NCBI GenBank assembly: GCA_017526725.1
Contig: JAFXRA010000293.1
Location: forward strand, 1-10,688
Origin: Candidatus Rifleibacteriota bacterium
GTDB lineage: Bacteria; Riflebacteria; Ozemobacteria; Ozemobacterales; Ozemobacteraceae
DNA length: 10,688 bases
Direction of reading: 5' to 3'
A model generated the notes under the pieces. The model had not been told where the DNA came from, made no database searches, and was given only the letters and a program-made list of their open reading frames with translations. This document shows positions 8,075-10,688 of the stretch, piece after piece (position 1 is the first letter of the stretch; each line of letters starts with the position of its first letter). The position numbers and the translations under genes were made by a program.

Positions 8075-9370
8075 ATGAAATTTCACATAATATCCTTAGG
8101 TTGTTCCAAAAATACAGCCGATTCAGAGCACTTAGCAAATCAATTTAAAGCTACCGGCTGGGAATGGACTGATAAGTCCGAAAAATCTGACTTAATTCTT
8201 ATCAATACCTGCGGCTTTATCAACGATGCAAAAGAAGAATCTTTACGAAACATTATGGAAGCCATTGAAGTAAAGAAGAAGCATCCTAAGATTAAATTGG
8301 CAGTATTCGGCTGTTTAATTAAGAGATATCATAAAGAAATAGAAGAACAGATTCCTGAAATAGACTATCTATTTGATTTTCTTACTCCTAAAGAAATTTC
8401 TTTGCTTTGTAAATTAGCCGGGAAAAAGTATAAAGAACCAGATTACTCTGGCAGCAGCCGTTTCTTTAATCCTAAACATATTGGTATTCTTAAAATTGGC
8501 GAAGGCTGCAATAACAGATGTGCTTACTGTGCTATTCCTAATATCAGAGGGCCCTATTACTCTCTTCCAGAAGAAGAAATAATAAAAGACTGCGAAAACC
8601 TCGCAGCATCAGGCGCGAAAGAAATTTCCGTTGTAGCCCAGGATATAACCAGATACGGAACAGATAAGGGCGGTAAATGCCAACTTCCCAGACTACTTAA
8701 GAAGATATCTGCCATTAAAGGGGTTGAATGGATAAGGCTTCATTATATGCATCCGAGAGGTCTAACCACAGAGCTTATTGATGAAATATTCTCAATAAAG
8801 AAAGTGCTCCCCTACTTCGATATTCCTTTCCAGCATATTTCTCCAAAGCTTATCAAACTGATGAACAGGCATACTACTGCTGAACACATGATAAGCCTTA
8901 TTAAGCATATTCGTTCAAATTACCCCAAAGGTATCATCAGAACAACATTTATTGTTGGCTTCCCAGGCGAACAAAAGCGCGATTTCGATAAGCTGATCAA
9001 CTTTATCGAAGAATACCCCATTGATAGAGTTGGTTCTTTCATGTATTCACCAGAAGAAAATACTCCTGCATACACTATGACCCCAAAAGTCAGAGAAGCA
9101 ACCAAACAGGCTCGCCTAGACCAGCTTATGACTCTTCAGCAGCTAATTATAGAAGAACGAAATAAAAAGCTGATAGGAAAAACAATTGATGTTATAATAG
9201 ACAAAATATCAGATAAGGGTTCTGCTGTCGGCAGAACACCTTATGATGCCTACGAAGTAGATAATATTACAACAATAGATAATGCAAAAGGCCTTAAACC
9301 AGGCGACATCGTAAAAGTCAAAATAACCGACGCCGATGCCTACGACTTTAAGGCAATAGTTCTAAAATGA
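8075..9370 (+). CDS. rimO: Ribosomal protein S12 methylthiotransferase RimO
   Basis: RimO is a radical-SAM enzyme with two 4Fe-4S clusters that adds a methylthio group to a conserved aspartate of ribosomal protein S12. The 431 residues match the family length (about 440). The N-terminal methylthiotransferase domain shows L-G-C-S-K-N-T-A-D-S-E at 8-18 and N-T-C-G-F at 44-48, with cluster cysteines C10, C46 and C80. The radical-SAM motif C-x3-C-x2-C is at C145, C149 and C152, inside G-E-G-C-N-N-R-C-A-Y-C. H-Y-M-H-P-R-G, D-I-P-F-Q-H and F-I-V-G-F-P-G-E follow, as expected for RimO. A TRAM-like domain occupies about 365-431. S12-directed RimO is preferred over the tRNA enzyme MiaB because of the L-G-C-S-K-N and H-P-R-G signatures. 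The ATG at 8075 is the natural start for the motif spacing, but no Shine-Dalgarno precedes it. The stop overlaps the pgsA start as ATGA. Confidence 0.95.
   Translation: MKFHIISLGCSKNTADSEHLANQFKATGWEWTDKSEKSDLILINTCGFINDAKEESLRNIMEAIEVKKKHPKIKLAVFGCLIKRYHKEIEEQIPEIDYLFDFLTPKEISLLCKLAGKKYKEPDYSGSSRFFNPKHIGILKIGEGCNNRCAYCAIPNIRGPYYSLPEEEIIKDCENLAASGAKEISVVAQDITRYGTDKGGKCQLPRLLKKISAIKGVEWIRLHYMHPRGLTTELIDEIFSIKKVLPYFDIPFQHISPKLIKLMNRHTTAEHMISLIKHIRSNYPKGIIRTTFIVGFPGEQKRDFDKLINFIEEYPIDRVGSFMYSPEENTPAYTMTPKVREATKQARLDQLMTLQQLIIEERNKKLIGKTIDVIIDKISDKGSAVGRTPYDAYEVDNITTIDNAKGLKPGDIVKVKITDADAYDFKAIVLK
9367..9370 (+). promoter_or_regulatory. ATGA stop-start overlap of rimO and pgsA
   Basis: The TGA of rimO (9368-9370) overlaps the ATG of pgsA (9367-9369). 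This is the classical arrangement for termination-reinitiation coupling. With no good Shine-Dalgarno for pgsA, coupling is the likely route of initiation. Confidence 0.75.
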
Positions 9371-9978
9371 ATCTCGCAACAAAATTAACAGTAGCAAGAG
9401 TAATAGCAATACCAGTATTTATGCTTGCTTTTATGTGGCAACCTCCTAGTTCTTCATTAGTTGAAGACTGGGGGAAAATTGCAGCAGCTATTATTTTTAT
9501 TTTGGCGGCTATTACTGATTATTATGATGGTTATCTTGCCAGACGCTACAATATGATTACTACTTTTGGCAAATTTATAGACCCTATTGCTGATAAACTG
9601 CTTGTATCAGCAGCTTTGATAGTTATGGTCGCATACAAAGAAATTACATATACTTCTGCTTGGATAGTGGTAATAATAATCGCTAGAGAGTTCTCTGTCA
9701 CCGGGTTGAGATTAATATGCGCAGAACAGGGCAATGTTATTGCGGCTAGTCCAGCAGGCAAGTTTAAAACCGTAACTCAGCTTGTAGCTATTATAACAGC
9801 CTTGATTTTCATTTCCGTACGTGTAATACTTGAAACAAAGAATTTAACAGAATATTCTAACCAATTTAACGCCTATTACGGTTATATAATTCAGGTTCTC
9901 ATGATTATAGCCGCAATAGCTACTATCTATTCAGGGTATGACTACTTTAGAAAGAACAAACTATTCTTGGAAAAATAG
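9367..9978 (+). CDS. pgsA: CDP-diacylglycerol-glycerol-3-phosphate 3-phosphatidyltransferase PgsA
   Basis: PgsA is an integral membrane enzyme that joins CDP-diacylglycerol and glycerol-3-phosphate to phosphatidylglycerophosphate, releasing CMP. The 203 residues carry the complete CDP-alcohol phosphotransferase motif D-G-x2-A-R-x8-G-x3-D-x3-D, with D51, D54, G55, A58, R59, G68, D72 and D76. The PgsA-type features R-E at 107-108, G-L-R at 113-115 and A-A-S-P-A-G-K-F-K-T at 126-135 separate it from phosphatidylserine and cardiolipin synthases of the same superfamily. About six hydrophobic segments are visible, near 7-24, 36-52, 77-92, 97-106, 136-153 and 172-189. The ATG sits in an ATGA overlap with the rimO stop, which suggests translational coupling; only a weak AAGG lies 13 bases upstream. 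The gene downstream encodes the next pathway step. All catalytic residues are present. Confidence 0.95.
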   Translation: MNLATKLTVARVIAIPVFMLAFMWQPPSSSLVEDWGKIAAAIIFILAAITDYYDGYLARRYNMITTFGKFIDPIADKLLVSAALIVMVAYKEITYTSAWIVVIIIAREFSVTGLRLICAEQGNVIAASPAGKFKTVTQLVAIITALIFISVRVILETKNLTEYSNQFNAYYGYIIQVLMIIAAIATIYSGYDYFRKNKLFLEK

Positions 9979-10441
9979 ACCGGAAACCAAGCGTCTTATC
10001 AGACTTCTTGGTTCATGTTGCTATCTCGGCTATATAAAAAAGTATCCGGGAACTTTCGGTAGTTTGCCGGGTATCGTCTTTTTCCTTATTACCAAAGATT
10101 ATAATATTTGGCTCCAAAGCTTTATAATGGCTGCCTTCCTCTTTTTTGCAGTATTCATTTCTCAGGCTATGGAAGACATAGACGAAACCAAAGACCCTGT
10201 TGAAATAGTTATTGATGAAACAGCCGGAATGTGGATAGCTTTGTTTGGCCTTTGGGACACAAATTTAACTATGATAATCGTCGCTTTTCTGCTTTTCAGG
10301 GCCTTAGATTTATTAAAACCATTTCCATTGCCTATTTTTCAAACTTTTAAAGGTGGAAAAGGCATAGTTGCAGACGATGTGGCTGCAGGTATGATTACCA
10401 ATCTTATTATCAGACTTCTACTGCTAAAAGGCGTATTCTGA
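9938..10441 (+). CDS. pgpA: Phosphatidylglycerophosphatase A (PgpA)
   Basis: PgpA is a membrane phosphatase that converts phosphatidylglycerophosphate, the product of PgsA, into phosphatidylglycerol. The 167 residues agree with the family (E. coli PgpA is about 170). Diagnostic motifs in order are K-Y-P-G-T-F-G-S-L-P-G (35-45), D-P-V-E-I-V-I-D-E-T-A-G (86-97), F-R-A-L-D-L-L-K-P-F-P (120-130) and G-G-K-G-I-V-A-D-D-V-A-A-G (139-151). The acidic residues of these blocks probably bind the metal. Hydrophobic segments are seen near 43-52, 57-75, 98-119 and 150-166. The gene overlaps the 3' end of pgsA by 41 bases in the +1 frame. No other ATG lies in frame before the first conserved motif, and a start here gives the usual N-terminal length. 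GGG just before the ATG is too close to act as an ideal ribosome binding site, so translation is probably coupled to pgsA. Confidence 0.93.
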   Translation: MTTLERTNYSWKNRPETKRLIRLLGSCCYLGYIKKYPGTFGSLPGIVFFLITKDYNIWLQSFIMAAFLFFAVFISQAMEDIDETKDPVEIVIDETAGMWIALFGLWDTNLTMIIVAFLLFRALDLLKPFPLPIFQTFKGGKGIVADDVAAGMITNLIIRLLLLKGVF

Positions 10442-10624
10442 GCCTTAGTAATCTGCTATAAACTTTTAATCAAGATTATACAAGAGTTGGAAGAGTAAGA
10501 AGTGTTACGCTTACGCTGTGGGACAGCTTCGCTTGTGAGACGTTTCACTGTGGTAATTGTAATCGGACAGTAGACGCGAGAGCTTAACTTAGAGATAAGA
10601 GACAAGAGAAGTGTCTACACATTC
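10442..10624. other. Non-coding stretch with degenerate repeats downstream of pgpA
   Basis: No credible gene, tRNA or intrinsic terminator is visible. The first 45 bases are AT-rich. At 10515-10550 the sequence becomes GC-richer and contains related 16-mers, CGCTGTGGGACAGCTT (10515-10530) and CGCTTGTGAGACGTTT (10530-10545), followed by CACTGTGG. A 14-base near-palindrome GTGAGACGTTTCAC lies at 10535-10548. GGACAG recurs at 10521 and 10565. GTAGACGC (10570-10577) and GTGTCTAC (10611-10618) form an inverted pair with one G-T pair. This looks like worn repetitive DNA; its role is unknown. Confidence 0.45.
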
Positions 10625-10678
10625 GTCATAAAAAGTATAGCGTATGGGCTTTAGCCCTGAAAGCTATACGTTTATGAC
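10625..10678. repeat. 54-bp interrupted palindrome, REP/IS200-like
   Basis: The outer arms GTCATAAAAAGTATAGC (10625-10641) and GCTATACGTTTATGAC (10663-10678) pair over 8 + 7 bp around a small 2x1 bulge. Inside lies a second hairpin, GGGCTTTAGCCC (10646-10657). A bulged outer stem enclosing a short GC-rich hairpin is typical of REP elements and of the ends of IS200/IS605-family transposons mobilised by Y1 transposases. No T-run follows on either side, so a simple intrinsic terminator is less likely. No transposase gene is inside the window, but the window ends 10 bp later. Confidence 0.65.
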
Positions 10679-10688
10679 AATGGGTAGA

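Noticed and set aside
9938..9978. Programmed frameshift fusing PgsA and PgpA
   Set aside because: No slippery heptamer is visible in the overlap, both proteins are complete at their usual lengths, and pgpA has its own ATG.
10467..10478. TAAT-CAAG-ATTA as a terminator of the rimO operon
   Set aside because: The stem is four A-T pairs only and no T-run follows. It is too weak for an intrinsic terminator.
10498..10614. AGAAGTGT direct repeats (10498-10505 and 10607-10614) as a target-site duplication around a small inserted element
   Set aside because: The enclosed 101 bp has no inverted terminal repeats or defined ends, and 8-mers of this composition can recur by chance in such purine-rich sequence.
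10442..10688. tRNA or other known structured RNA gene downstream of pgpA
   Set aside because: No T-arm consensus or cloverleaf pairing could be found; the visible pairings are short and better explained by repeats.

Overview
This is an ordinary-looking bacterial chromosome segment, moderately AT-rich (about 40% G+C by eye), with every recognisable gene on the + strand. It starts inside one giant tetratricopeptide-repeat (TPR) gene and ends in non-coding repetitive DNA. The host cannot be named from this window. The genes are bacterial (RimO, PgsA, PgpA), starts are ATG, and one start has a clear AGGAG ribosome binding site. Heptamer arrays like those upstream of rimO are known from filamentous cyanobacteria, but they also occur elsewhere and are not diagnostic.

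Layout. (1) 2-3277: the C-terminal 1,090 or so residues of a TPR protein that is cut off at its 5' end. It shows 29 consecutive units of exactly 34 residues, then two slightly longer ones. (2) 3313-7920: a complete 1,535-residue TPR protein with about 42 units, 35 bp downstream and probably in the same transcript. It is less regular, with two 18-residue half-repeats, several 7-8-residue insertions and a degenerate C-terminal third. (3) 7921-8074: a 154-bp gap holding two opposed arrays of degenerate heptamers, a predicted G-quadruplex on the minus strand and a weak promoter candidate. (4) 8075-10441: rimO, pgsA and pgpA, overlapping head to tail by 4 and 41 bases. (5) 10442-10688: no gene; it holds degenerate GC-richer repeats and a 54-bp REP/IS200-like palindrome.

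How the genes work together. PgsA makes phosphatidylglycerophosphate from CDP-diacylglycerol and glycerol-3-phosphate, and PgpA removes the phosphate to give phosphatidylglycerol, so two consecutive steps are encoded by overlapping genes. RimO, which methylthiolates ribosomal protein S12, is a housekeeping gene sharing the transcript rather than the pathway. The two TPR proteins have no catalytic domain visible here; they look like very long cytoplasmic superhelical scaffolds of unknown partner.

The least explained parts are the architecture of the giant TPR pair and the three non-coding repeat structures. No defence, CRISPR, phage or secondary-metabolite system is visible.
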